A stretch of 19,830 bases of DNA from an uncultured Bacteroidota bacterium. GTDB lineage: Bacteria; Bacteroidota; Rhodothermia; Rhodothermales; UBA10348. A model generated the notes under the pieces. The model was not told where the DNA came from, did not search any database, and saw nothing but the letters and a program-made list of their open reading frames with translations. A program made the translations under genes and the position numbers. The DNA lies in contig CALBJU010000271.1 of assembly GCA_937893205.1 (NCBI GenBank), positions 1-19,830 of the forward strand. Reading direction: 5' to 3'. The stretch's first letter is position 1. Each line of letters starts with the position of its first letter. Positions 7,912 through 16,256 of this stretch are shown in pieces.

Positions 7912-7930
7912 AGGTTAACACTGTTCACCT
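7912..7930. promoter_or_regulatory. Near-perfect 19-bp palindrome, candidate operator
   Basis: AGGTTAACA and TGTTCACCT flank a central C. Eight of nine positions are complementary (consensus AGGTkAACA-C-TGTTmACCT). It lies in the divergent region between pyrF (81 bp from its proposed start) and the acyl-CoA dehydrogenase gene (113 bp upstream of its start). The size and symmetry suit a dimeric repressor such as a TetR- or GntR-type protein. No regulator gene is in the window, so the partner and the regulated direction are unknown. Confidence 0.4.
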
Positions 7931-8043
7931 GACCTGGTCCCAGCCCCTCATTGGTGCGGAACAGAAGCTCGAAATGCGCGATACACGCCCTGCCGAGAGC
8001 AAATTCACGTCCATAAAAGATATTTACAGCCCCAGTAGAAAAA

Positions 8044-10077
8044 ATGGGAATCGATACACTCAAGCTCAAGAATATTTCAGAGCTGGATCAGAAGATGATC
8101 CGCGATATTGAAGTCATGATGGGGCCGGAACCCGAGAAAATGGGCTTCGCCAAGAATCTGTTCTGGGGCAGATTTCGCAATGATCTCATCTTTCCATATC
8201 CCCGGATCAGTGAAGATGAGAGGGTGCGCTGCGATGCTTTATTGATCAAGCTCGAAGCATATCTGAAGAATGAGCATCCATCGATTGAAATTGATCAAAA
8301 GCAGATTATTCCCAAGTGGGCCATCGACCGGCTTTTCGAGCTTGGTGTTATGGGAATGACAGTTCCAGTAGAATATGGTGGACTGGGTCTCGGGATCACC
8401 AGTTACAATCGAGTGCTGGAGATGATCGGAGCGCACTGTGGTTCAAGTTCGGTGATGGTCTCCGCGCACCAGTCTATCGGGTGCAAAGCTATCATGTTGT
8501 TCGGAAATGAATCCCAGAAGAAAAAGTACTTACCAGGTGTAGCGAAAGAGTATTTGTCGGCGTTTTGTCTTTCTGAACCACAGGTTGGATCTGATGCGGC
8601 TGGTCAGGAAACTCGATGCGAACTCTCTTCCGATGGCACACATTACATCCTGAACGGCAAAAAAAAGTGGAGTACGTCCGCCGCGATGAGCGGTATTTTC
8701 ACCGTAATGGCCAAGCAGAGCCTGCTGGATAAAAAATCGGGTGAGCAGGAGGACAAAATAACAGCGCTCATCTGCACTCCCGATATGCCAGGCATAGAGG
8801 TATTCGAAAGCAATCGTTCCAAGACTGGGATCCGCGGTACATGGCAGGCGAGAATCAGCTTCAAAAACGTGAAGGTCCCCGTGGAAAATCTTCTCCATGA
8901 GGAGGGCCGAGGCCTGCACGTTGCGTTAACCTGTTTAAATTTTGGACGCTGTACGCTTTCGGCGGGCATCACAGGCGCCGCGAAACGTGGGGCGGATCAG
9001 GCTACGAAGTGGGTACAAACCCGATATCAGTTTGATCGTCCCCTTGCGGACTTCGAATTGGTCCAGCAACGTATTGCGCGAATGTATGCGTATGGCTACG
9101 CAATGGACTCGATGCTTTACATGATGACTGGAATGCTGGATCGGGGAGACACTGATATCATGGTTGAGACGGCCATGACCAAGCTCTTCTGTTCCCAGAT
9201 TGGTTGGGAAGTACTTGACGATGCCCTGGAGATCATGGGCGGAGAGGGGTACATGACCGAGAATGAGATCGAGCGTCTCTGGAGGGACAATCGGATTCAC
9301 CGAATTGTCGAGGGCTCCAATGAGGTCATGCAACCTTTCATCTTCGGATATGGGGGCAAGCAGTTGGGCGAACAAATGATTGGAATCCGCGAAGCGCTTG
9401 TGTGGGACGGAGATGAGTCATTTTTACAGAACGTTGGGCGCATCGGTAAAAACTCGGTCAATCCTGGAATTTTGAAGAAGGCCATTCCACTTGCCCTGGA
9501 ACTCTATACAGGATTCAATCCCACTTCTCCCAGCATTGAATCTCGTGACCGCTCCCTTGCTCCGTTCTCCGCGCGTTTGGAGTCTCTCGTCAGAGATCAC
9601 GCGCACATGTTCAAAATGGTTTCGAAGTGGTATAAAGAAGAAATCGTAGTCCGACAGGTGGTTCAGGCGCGCCTGGCGGACGTCGCTACGTTCGTGTTCG
9701 CGATGGCGGCCATGCTCTCCCGAATCGATCAGCAGATTCAGCAAAAATCTGGATCTCTCGAAAGAGATCGCTCTCTTTTCGAGCACGCATTCGATTTACT
9801 TGAAAAGCGAATTACGACTCTCTTCAGCGAGCTTAAAAATAACACGGACAAGACGATGGCCGTCGCATCCAGGGCCGCTCGGGATTACAATGATTCGTTG
9901 CCCAACGAGGATTTCTACATCCCGGAATCTTCACCCATCGCAGCAGGAACTGGAAAATCAATTCAGACTGATTCCATCCCTCAATTTCCGGGCAAGCAAA
10001 GAATGCCAGAGTCCGCGAACGAGGGATTCAGTTTCTCGATTCCATCTCTGACCGATATCGAAACGCGGACCAACTAG
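8044..10077 (+). CDS. Acyl-CoA dehydrogenase, VLCAD/ACAD9-like with C-terminal domain
   Basis: A 677-residue flavoenzyme predicted to oxidise acyl-CoA to trans-2-enoyl-CoA, passing electrons to ETF. The N-terminal helical domain includes MTVPVEYGGLGLG (105-117). The middle domain carries the FAD signature AFCLSEPQVGSDA (173-185), and the C-terminal domain has RYQFDRPLADFELVQQRIA. The probable catalytic base is E423 in RIVEGSNEV, the position used by very-long-chain enzymes, rather than the SCAD/MCAD position. After about residue 440 there is an extra helical domain of about 180 residues, as in VLCAD/ACAD9, and then a low-complexity Ser/Pro/Thr tail of about 55 residues. The gene is longer than the usual ~600 residues because of an N-terminal extension of about 50 residues and this tail. 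ATG 8044 follows an A-rich stretch. It is monocistronic. Its TAG overlaps the DUF1501 stop within CTAG. Confidence 0.9.
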   Translation: MGIDTLKLKNISELDQKMIRDIEVMMGPEPEKMGFAKNLFWGRFRNDLIFPYPRISEDERVRCDALLIKLEAYLKNEHPSIEIDQKQIIPKWAIDRLFELGVMGMTVPVEYGGLGLGITSYNRVLEMIGAHCGSSSVMVSAHQSIGCKAIMLFGNESQKKKYLPGVAKEYLSAFCLSEPQVGSDAAGQETRCELSSDGTHYILNGKKKWSTSAAMSGIFTVMAKQSLLDKKSGEQEDKITALICTPDMPGIEVFESNRSKTGIRGTWQARISFKNVKVPVENLLHEEGRGLHVALTCLNFGRCTLSAGITGAAKRGADQATKWVQTRYQFDRPLADFELVQQRIARMYAYGYAMDSMLYMMTGMLDRGDTDIMVETAMTKLFCSQIGWEVLDDALEIMGGEGYMTENEIERLWRDNRIHRIVEGSNEVMQPFIFGYGGKQLGEQMIGIREALVWDGDESFLQNVGRIGKNSVNPGILKKAIPLALELYTGFNPTSPSIESRDRSLAPFSARLESLVRDHAHMFKMVSKWYKEEIVVRQVVQARLADVATFVFAMAAMLSRIDQQIQQKSGSLERDRSLFEHAFDLLEKRITTLFSELKNNTDKTMAVASRAARDYNDSLPNEDFYIPESSPIAAGTGKSIQTDSIPQFPGKQRMPESANEGFSFSIPSLTDIETRTN

Positions 10078-11699
10078 CGGACGATGACCAGTTTTCTGGA
10101 TTGCATACCTGCGCGTGTCTGCAGGCGAGCCAGATAGGTGCCGCTGGGTAAATTCTCTCCGTCGAAAACGGTCTCGTGGCGGCCGGCCGGCAATACCTGA
10201 TCAACCAACGTCGCGATCTCGCGTCCTTGGATGTCGTAGACCGATATCGATACGTGTTCACTCGAGGCTAGTGCAAATTCGATGACCGTGCTGCCGCTGA
10301 ACGGATTTGGGTAGTTGCCGAAGAGGGATATTGAGTCTGGGACGCTCAAGTCACCCGTATTCGTGGCGAAGGCAGAGTCGATCAGCGAGAGGTGTGCGTA
10401 ATCGGCACCCATCAGATCGGTTACTTCCTGATCCGAAACGTCAAACCAGTCGTTCAAAACGGATCCATAGACGCTTCGGAAGTCGATACCGTGGACCATG
10501 TTTCCGCCCGGATCCAGATCGGTGAGGCTCGGATGCCCGCCGATGATGCCACCTTGTACACCGCCTCCAAAGAGAAATAGCGGAGCAGACGTTCCGTGAT
10601 CCGTTCCGGCCGACCCATTCTGGTATATACGTCTTCCAAATTCGGAAAAAGTCATAACCAGAACTCTCTGATCGAGGCCATCCGCCTGCAAATCGGATAC
10701 GAACGCGCCAATAGCTCCGGAAAGTTGCTCCATAAGACTCGCATGGGGCGAACTCTGAGAAGAATGGGTGTCAAATCCTCCCAAATTCAGGTGATAGATG
10801 CTCGTTCCAAGACCACCTCGAATGAGTCGGGCCGTCGCCGCCAGATTGCCCGAGAGGCGGTTCCTGGAAGGATATTCTACTGAATTTGTGCCGCCGGTTG
10901 CAGCCGCCGTGATCGTCTCCGCGTATCGAACAGCGCTATTCGCAATCGTTCGAACGAAGGACAACTCACCGCCGTAGCTGGTGTCGGGAGCGAAGTCTTC
11001 ATTGTAAAAGACTCCCGTTTCAAAATATTTATTGAGTAGATCGAGGTCGGGATAGGTGATGCCCATCCCGGCGATAGACCCTTGAAATACCAGCGGAGAC
11101 CCGTTTCCGAGTTGGATGGCCAGCGGATAATCCGTGGGTGTATCGAAATGATTCGGGTTTTCCTCCTCCAGATACCGTCCAAGCCAGCCAGACCGAGAGA
11201 TATCGGTGGGATCGCTGGCCGAGGCCCAGACGTCCGTCGAAGTGAAGTGCGAAAGCACAGGATCTGTGTAACCAACACCCTGCACGATTTCCATCGTGCC
11301 GTCAGCATACATATCTGCAAACGAGGTCAACGCGGGGTGAAGCCCCAGATCAGACGTCAAGTTGAGGACGGACGATGCGTTTATCGCAATATTGGGACGC
11401 TGCTGGTAGTACGTGTCATTCGTGTAAGGCACGACGGTATTGAGCCCATCATTCCCGCCAGACAGTTGAATGAGTACCAAAATTCGGTCGTTGCTACTGG
11501 AACGGAGTCGGGACAGGAGAGGGGAGGCTCCATACGAACGAATTGGTATCCCCGAAAGGCCCATGGCCAGGCCGGTTGCCGACATGCCCAGGCCCTGCAT
11601 GAATTGACGTCTGGACCAATCTCGGTGGTGACACGCGTGATGGCGTCCATCTTCCAGGCGTTCTCCCTTGACCGGTGTATCGTGACTGTGATCACACAT
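10074..11699 (-). CDS. DUF1501 family protein with Tat signal and T9SS sorting domain
   Basis: A 541-residue exported protein. The N-terminus has a His-rich leader (MCDHSHD...), then the twin-arginine motif WSRRQFMQG (R30-R31) and a hydrophobic stretch, which indicates Tat export of a folded protein. The DUF1501 core is related to the alkaline-phosphatase/sulfatase fold and shows metal-site-like motifs: LSGGNDGLN (79-87), GGFDTHSS, FSEFGRR and GTDHGTSAP. From about residue 462 (NYPNPFSG) to the end (RKLVIVR) is a type A T9SS sorting domain of about 80 residues, normally removed or lipidated as the protein is placed on the cell surface. The enzymatic activity of DUF1501 proteins is not established. 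It follows DUF1800 by 10 bp with an AAGGGG ribosome-binding site. This two-gene unit is widespread in Gram-negative bacteria. Confidence 0.88.
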   Translation of the reverse strand: MCDHSHDTPVKGERLEDGRHHACHHRDWSRRQFMQGLGMSATGLAMGLSGIPIRSYGASPLLSRLRSSSNDRILVLIQLSGGNDGLNTVVPYTNDTYYQQRPNIAINASSVLNLTSDLGLHPALTSFADMYADGTMEIVQGVGYTDPVLSHFTSTDVWASASDPTDISRSGWLGRYLEEENPNHFDTPTDYPLAIQLGNGSPLVFQGSIAGMGITYPDLDLLNKYFETGVFYNEDFAPDTSYGGELSFVRTIANSAVRYAETITAAATGGTNSVEYPSRNRLSGNLAATARLIRGGLGTSIYHLNLGGFDTHSSQSSPHASLMEQLSGAIGAFVSDLQADGLDQRVLVMTFSEFGRRIYQNGSAGTDHGTSAPLFLFGGGVQGGIIGGHPSLTDLDPGGNMVHGIDFRSVYGSVLNDWFDVSDQEVTDLMGADYAHLSLIDSAFATNTGDLSVPDSISLFGNYPNPFSGSTVIEFALASSEHVSISVYDIQGREIATLVDQVLPAGRHETVFDGENLPSGTYLARLQTRAGMQSRKLVIVR

Positions 11700-11709
11700 G
11701 ATAGACCCC

Positions 11710-13260
11710 TTAAATGAGCTGGAATTCTGGAAACTGAGAAAGGCGAGTCATGTACGCCGAGATAAACTGTGGGCCCTGGTTTGCCCGGATCTCGTATTCA
11801 TACCAGGGAAGCGATCCAAGAAATAATTTTGCCAGATTTCTTTGATACTCGGGCCCGTCGACTAACCAGGCTGGCAAAGGATTTGCAATCAGGTCACCTT
11901 CAAAGGGCTCGCTGATATTTGGTACTTCCACCCATTCGAGAGGAATTTTAAACAAATGCTCAGCCATGGCCACCGCCACCTCCAGCGCAGGATGGGTAGA
12001 GGTCGGTCCCACTAAGGCCTCTCCAAAATTGGCCATGAAGACACCTGCGATTACGTTGCCCAGCACGAAATCGGACTCGCTCCAGCGCTCAGGCAAAGTA
12101 TCGGTGGTCAACCAGTATCTCTGACCAGGCCAACCCGCCACGTTGGGTGGATCGAGGATGTTTTGACCAACACCTGATGCTGCACGCCAGACCTGCTTAG
12201 CCTGATCCTGCGTGGGTTCTATCCCAAGCTCCACGTAGTGACCTAGCAGGTGCTCTACCGGTGATTTGATTCGCGAACCTGCAAAATTCGGATCCAGAAA
12301 TCGTTGGCTCGTGAACAGCTGACGCAGTACTGGTCGGAGCTCGAAATTGGAATCCTGAAAGGTTTGAGCCAATACCAGGATTGATTCTTCATCGGGCTCG
12401 TGATAAATAAACTCGGTGTAGAGACTTTTCGCGATGAAGTAAGCAATCTCAGAACTGCGCTCTTCAAAGATGATGTCGATGACGTCGTTGTAGTTGAACT
12501 CTCCCGTTCTACCAAAAATGGTCTTCTCACCGTCGTCATATCGATTGAAGACGAAGTAAGAACTCCAGGTAGAGGACACCGTGAGTCGCCAACCGGTCAT
12601 CGCCCGTGCCACTTCTTGAACATCGTTCTCAGAATAATTCGGGGAGCCATCGGCCGCGTAAGGACCCATTGTGAACAGCTCCATCAGTTCCCGTGCGTAA
12701 TTTTCGTTTGGGGCGGAAGCCCTATTGGAATCGCCATCAAGGTATATGAGCATGGCTGGATCTCGGCCGATAGCATGCGCGAAAGTCTTGAAGTTCTGCT
12801 GTGCATTGAGCTGAATAAGCTTCAGATAGTTGTGCCCGAGAGCAGCATATCTGTAGTTGACATGGCTGGTCACAAAATGATTGTGCCAGAACAGAGACAA
12901 CCTTCCGCGAAGGCCATTGGCGGCCATATCCAGAATCCAGTCCGAACGAACGTTGTCCAACCAGATCCTGTTGTTACTATTAAACTCGTCGAAGGCCGCG
13001 TCGGAGGATCCTCTGGGCGGTCGCTGAACGGAAAGCCATTCGGGATCCGGTGGAAGCGGCTCTGCCGCTGCGTCCAACATTTGGTCAACGACGTCACCAG
13101 CGGTACTTCCGACGAGGCCTGTGATGGTACCAATTGGAGCGCCAAAAGCCAGTCGAGACATCAGGTGTCGGGCTTCTTCTACGGTAAGAGGAGTGGTGTG
13201 CTCGTTCATGCTGGAACGAGAAACCCTGCTCTCAAATGGATTGGCCACGGTAGTATTCAT
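11710..13260 (-). CDS. DUF1800 family protein
   Basis: A 516-residue protein with the DUF1800 signature pieces in order: ARHLMSRLAFGAPIGT near the N-terminus, the LSLFWHNHFVTS block, the highly conserved ENYARELMELFTMG, then NDVQEVARAMTGW, and DPPNVAGWPGQRYW in the C-terminal part. Function is unknown; members almost always sit directly upstream of DUF1501, as here. I see no Sec, lipoprotein or Tat signal at the N-terminus (MNTTVANPFESR...). An internal ATG (residue 18) gives an equally plausible start at MNEHTTPL. ATG 13260 has GGGAT a few bases upstream. The promoter region contains a strong dyad (13335-13356). It is probably the first gene of a two-gene operon. Confidence 0.87.
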   Translation of the reverse strand: MNTTVANPFESRVSRSSMNEHTTPLTVEEARHLMSRLAFGAPIGTITGLVGSTAGDVVDQMLDAAAEPLPPDPEWLSVQRPPRGSSDAAFDEFNSNNRIWLDNVRSDWILDMAANGLRGRLSLFWHNHFVTSHVNYRYAALGHNYLKLIQLNAQQNFKTFAHAIGRDPAMLIYLDGDSNRASAPNENYARELMELFTMGPYAADGSPNYSENDVQEVARAMTGWRLTVSSTWSSYFVFNRYDDGEKTIFGRTGEFNYNDVIDIIFEERSSEIAYFIAKSLYTEFIYHEPDEESILVLAQTFQDSNFELRPVLRQLFTSQRFLDPNFAGSRIKSPVEHLLGHYVELGIEPTQDQAKQVWRAASGVGQNILDPPNVAGWPGQRYWLTTDTLPERWSESDFVLGNVIAGVFMANFGEALVGPTSTHPALEVAVAMAEHLFKIPLEWVEVPNISEPFEGDLIANPLPAWLVDGPEYQRNLAKLFLGSLPWYEYEIRANQGPQFISAYMTRLSQFPEFQLI

Positions 13261-13334
13261 ACTGATCCCACTAATTGACGTCTAGATAACAGTATCGACC
13301 ACACGGAAGGCAATGTATACACCTCGCCCCTGTA

Positions 13335-13356
13335 TTGTATCACAAATGTGTTACAA
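13335..13356. promoter_or_regulatory. 22-bp dyad, candidate operator of the DUF1800-DUF1501 operon
   Basis: The sequence follows TTGTA-n-CACA-nn-TGTG-n-TACAA: the five-base and four-base arms are perfect, and only the single spacers and the central pair break symmetry (18 of 22 positions). On the minus strand a -10-like TACAAT (13339 to 13334) overlaps the dyad edge. This would start transcription about 65 bases before the DUF1800 ATG, and a bound protein would cover the promoter. The half-site TGTG resembles CRP/FNR-family half-sites, but the spacing differs. It lies 20 bases beyond the serS stop and has no T-run, so it is not a terminator. Confidence 0.5.
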
Positions 13357-13375
13357 ATGCCTCAAGGAATTGCGA

Positions 13376-14653
13376 TCATGAAATGGAATCAGCTCCCAGA
13401 TACGGTATGAGCACGTCGGGTACTGAAATTGACCCGTCGGCTTGCTGATTGTTTTCAAGCAAAGCTGCGACTATCCGGGGAAGTGCCAGCCCGCTTCCAT
13501 TGATGGTGTGTAAGATCTGAGCCTTGGAGCCGTCCTCCGGACGATATCGAATTTTCATTCGACGTGCCTGAAACGCCTCGAAGTTCGAGATAGAGGATAC
13601 TTCCAGCCACCGCTCCTGGCCAGCACTCCAGACTTCGAGGTCATATTTTTTTGACTGTGTGAAGCCCATGTCGCCAGTACACATCAATAGCCGTCGATAG
13701 GGCAGTTTCAGCTCCTGGAGCAGATTCTCAACATGTGTGCGCAATTCCTCTAGGGCATCATAACTGTTTTTGGGTGTAACGAAGTGAACAAGCTCCACCT
13801 TGTCGAACTGGTGCAGCCGGTTCAATCCACGTACATCCTTACCGTATGAGCCCGCCTCACGCCTAAAACAGGGTGTGTATGCGCTGTATCTGATGGGTAA
13901 ATCGTCCGCGGAAAAGATTTCGTCCCGGTGCAGATTGGTCACAGGTATCTCCGCAGTTGGAATGAGATACAATCCGTCTCTGACGGCCTCATACATCAGA
14001 TCTTCCTTGTCGGGCAACTGGCCCGTGCCGCGGGCGGAATCGGCGTTCACCACCAGAGGAGCTTGTATCTCTGTATATCCAGCGGTGCCGGCTGCGTCCA
14101 GGAAATAGTTGATTAATGCTCGTTGAAGCCTTGCACCCCAGCCGACATAGAAGGGAAAGCCGGCACCAGCAACTTTTGAACCTCGATCGAAATCTACCAG
14201 CCCAAGCTTTTCTGTGAGTTCCCAGTGCGGAAGAATTGGAAAGGAAAACGTAGGTAGGTCTCCGAATTCAAACGCAACTACATTTTCGTCTGGACTGTGT
14301 CCGATGGGGACTGATTCGTGCGGCACATTCGGAATCTCAAGAAGCAATTCATCCAGTGCGTTTTGGGCCACCCGCTGAGATTCTTCCAGTTCTTTTACTG
14401 TCGCCTTCAACCTGCCACTTTCTTCTATCGCGGAGTTTGCTTCATCCTTGAGCCCTTCTTTCATGAGCCTGCCGATGTCGCGAGCGGCCTGATTCGCCGC
14501 TGATTGTGTCTCCTGCATTCGAGTCGTGAGAGAACGGTTCGCTTCGTCAGCTTCCAGGACCTGATCGACCAGATCTTCCTCACCAGCATGTTTATTGCGG
14601 ATAGCGTCTTTTACTCGGGAGCTCTGCTCTCTAATGAATTGAATATCAAGCAT
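13376..14653 (-). CDS. serS: Seryl-tRNA synthetase
   Basis: A 425-residue class II aminoacyl-tRNA synthetase that charges tRNA-Ser, full length for bacterial SerRS. Residues about 28-105 form the antiparallel coiled-coil arm that reads the tRNA long variable arm. The catalytic domain shows motif 1 around 174-200 (ARLQRALINYF...GYTEIQAP), the serine-binding TAEIP loop (233-237), motif 2 with FRREAGSYGKDVRG (263-276), and motif 3 NGSGLALPRIVAALLEN (385-401). ATG 14653 gives the canonical start MLDIQFIRE. The gene lies 120 bp downstream of the RmlD-like gene and 115 bp upstream of the DUF1800 start. It probably has its own promoter, although I could not identify one. Confidence 0.97.
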   Translation of the reverse strand: MLDIQFIREQSSRVKDAIRNKHAGEEDLVDQVLEADEANRSLTTRMQETQSAANQAARDIGRLMKEGLKDEANSAIEESGRLKATVKELEESQRVAQNALDELLLEIPNVPHESVPIGHSPDENVVAFEFGDLPTFSFPILPHWELTEKLGLVDFDRGSKVAGAGFPFYVGWGARLQRALINYFLDAAGTAGYTEIQAPLVVNADSARGTGQLPDKEDLMYEAVRDGLYLIPTAEIPVTNLHRDEIFSADDLPIRYSAYTPCFRREAGSYGKDVRGLNRLHQFDKVELVHFVTPKNSYDALEELRTHVENLLQELKLPYRRLLMCTGDMGFTQSKKYDLEVWSAGQERWLEVSSISNFEAFQARRMKIRYRPEDGSKAQILHTINGSGLALPRIVAALLENNQQADGSISVPDVLIPYLGADSIS

Positions 14654-14773
14654 TTACGGGATGCGCTTTGATGAAGGATCTATTGCTGAAGATTCGAGGA
14701 GTGTCCTGAAACCTAAAATCGCTGCCGAAAAGGTACGAATGCGAAGGGTTCAATCAGACGAAAAAAGAGTGAT

Positions 14774-15700
14774 TCAGTCTGTCGAGGTGTGCTTTTCGAA
14801 GAGATTCTCCATTTCCTCTAACGCACTGCGAATTCCTCGCGGTTTAAACCCAAGCTCTGTCTCGGCTTTCAGGATGATAAACCCTGATCGGGGAGGACGC
14901 GCGGCGGTTTGAGAGAAGGCACTGGAATCTGTAGGTGCTATCATTTTCGGATCAGTGCCAAACGCATCTGCGATCAGCAGTGCAAATTCGTAAATGGGTA
15001 TGTTATCCCTGCCTGAAACATGAAAAACGCCCTGCTTCTGGTAGCGAATGATTCTTTCGATCCCTTCCGCCAAATCCGGCGCGTAGGTGGGCGTTCGCCA
15101 CTGATCCGTTACGATCTGAACATCATTCCCGGCGATCAACTTGTCACGAAGCCATGTGACAAAATTTTGACGGGGTGAGTTTTCAGAGATACCGTAGACG
15201 AGCACCGTTCTCACGATTGCCCACTTGTCCATGCCAGCTCCTCGAGCATAATTTTCACCAGCAAGCTTGGAGCGACCGTAGTAATTGATGGGATTGGGAC
15301 GTGCATTTTCGCGATACGGCCCCTCTTCTCCATCAAAGACAAAGTCGGTTGAAAGTTGAATCAGGCTCGCTCCAGCGGAGCGGCAAGCGCGGGCGATTAA
15401 CTCAACTGCCAGAGCATTGATCTGCCAACACTCTTCCTTCTGAATCTCACACAAGTCCACCTGAGTCATTGCAGCGCAATTAATTACAACATCAGGCGTG
15501 AAGTCCAAAAACAATCGGTCGATAGCAGCAGAGTCGGTGATATCCAGTTGTGTGTATCCGCAGGAGCCGCCTGAAAATCGCGGCGCTCGGTCGCGGCCCG
15601 TCGCCAGAACGTCGTACTCAGGCATCCGGCCCATGATACTGACGAGCTGTTGGCCGACAAGGCCGTTGGCTCCGGTTATGAGAATGCGGTTGTATAGCAA
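14774..15700 (-). CDS. RmlD-like dTDP-4-dehydrorhamnose reductase family SDR
   Basis: A 308-residue extended short-chain dehydrogenase. It has the NAD(P)-binding GANGLVG motif (10-16), the VVINCAAMTQVD block (71-82), STDFVFDGEEGPY (117-129) and the catalytic Y141-G-R-S-K145 followed by LAGE. This pattern is that of RmlD-type reductases, which convert dTDP-4-keto-rhamnose to dTDP-rhamnose. Without rmlABC nearby it could instead act on another sugar nucleotide. The start is TTG at 15700 (MLYNRILITG): no ATG or GTG lies in frame just upstream, and the family begins one or two residues before the first strand. It is 79 bp downstream of the small beta-barrel gene and may belong to the same transcript. 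Confidence 0.85.
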   Translation of the reverse strand: MLYNRILITGANGLVGQQLVSIMGRMPEYDVLATGRDRAPRFSGGSCGYTQLDITDSAAIDRLFLDFTPDVVINCAAMTQVDLCEIQKEECWQINALAVELIARACRSAGASLIQLSTDFVFDGEEGPYRENARPNPINYYGRSKLAGENYARGAGMDKWAIVRTVLVYGISENSPRQNFVTWLRDKLIAGNDVQIVTDQWRTPTYAPDLAEGIERIIRYQKQGVFHVSGRDNIPIYEFALLIADAFGTDPKMIAPTDSSAFSQTAARPPRSGFIILKAETELGFKPRGIRSALEEMENLFEKHTSTD

Positions 15701-15779
15701 GAATTCAGCTTTTTTGCTCGATAACTAACGGCTCAAATGCAGAGAATCGCTCGAAGAACGACTGGCAAACAGTGCAGTT

Positions 15780-16256
15780 TCAGATTATGTAGCGCAATCC
15801 GACGGCAACGCCGAATTTGCCGTCCAGATCAGGCACGATGGTCACACGAGGCATTATCTGTAAGAATACTTCGTAGCGGTTCCGCACAAAGCTTGCGCCA
15901 ACGTTAACCGCAGGACCCCAAAATAGAGCTTTTCCCTCGTATCCAGCAAAAAATCCGGGTCCCATGTAGAAGGTCAGTGGAGAGCTTGGAACAGGGATAT
16001 CGATTGTAAAATGAGTGGACCAAAGCAGATAGTCGTCCAAGTTGAAACTCAGATTACTGTCGACGCCCCTGGCGTGATCCGCTATCTGAGATGATTCGAA
16101 TACGGCCTTGAAAGTCACTCCACTCGTCGGTCCCGCCATCACTCCGACACTGAATGGATGGGAATCCCTCAGCGTCTGGGCATTCATGATCGGTGGCTGA
16201 ACGAAGAATACCCCGAAAACTGAGATCAGCAGGATTCTGCTAAAATGATTGCGCAT
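15780..16256 (-). CDS. Small secreted outer-membrane beta-barrel protein, unknown function
   Basis: A 158-residue protein from ATG 16256, which begins with the signal peptide MRNHFSRILLISVFGVFF...NAQ. The mature part is made of short amphipathic strands with alternating aromatic and glycine residues (VGVMAGPTSGVTFKAVF, YMGPGFFAGYEGK, FGVAVGLRYII) and a final aromatic-containing strand, consistent with a small 6-8-stranded barrel. I recognise no named family. The frame extends further upstream to 16493, but that part overlaps the thioesterase and lies ahead of the signal peptide. The ATG lies inside the last codons of the thioesterase gene (17-bp overlap), with AAGGATG available for initiation, so the two are likely translationally coupled. 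Confidence 0.75.
   Translation of the reverse strand: MRNHFSRILLISVFGVFFVQPPIMNAQTLRDSHPFSVGVMAGPTSGVTFKAVFESSQIADHARGVDSNLSFNLDDYLLWSTHFTIDIPVPSSPLTFYMGPGFFAGYEGKALFWGPAVNVGASFVRNRYEVFLQIMPRVTIVPDLDGKFGVAVGLRYII

Noticed and set aside
7832..7921. A 30-residue N-terminal extension of PyrF from GTG 7921
   Set aside because: It is not typical of the family, and the codon sits at the centre of a palindrome that looks regulatory.
11082..11717. A 211-codon plus-strand open frame opposite DUF1501
   Set aside because: It covers the antisense of the DUF1501 core and Tat signal; no recognisable protein features.
12400..13278. A 292-codon plus-strand open frame opposite DUF1800
   Set aside because: It lies almost wholly antisense to a well-supported gene and its product shows no domain, signal peptide or sensible composition; it is a shadow of DUF1800 codon usage.
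14740..14790. A possible terminator after the RmlD-like gene (CAGAC/GTCTG around a T-run on the minus strand)
   Set aside because: The T-run lies inside the loop rather than after the stem, and the stem is only 5 bp with a long loop.
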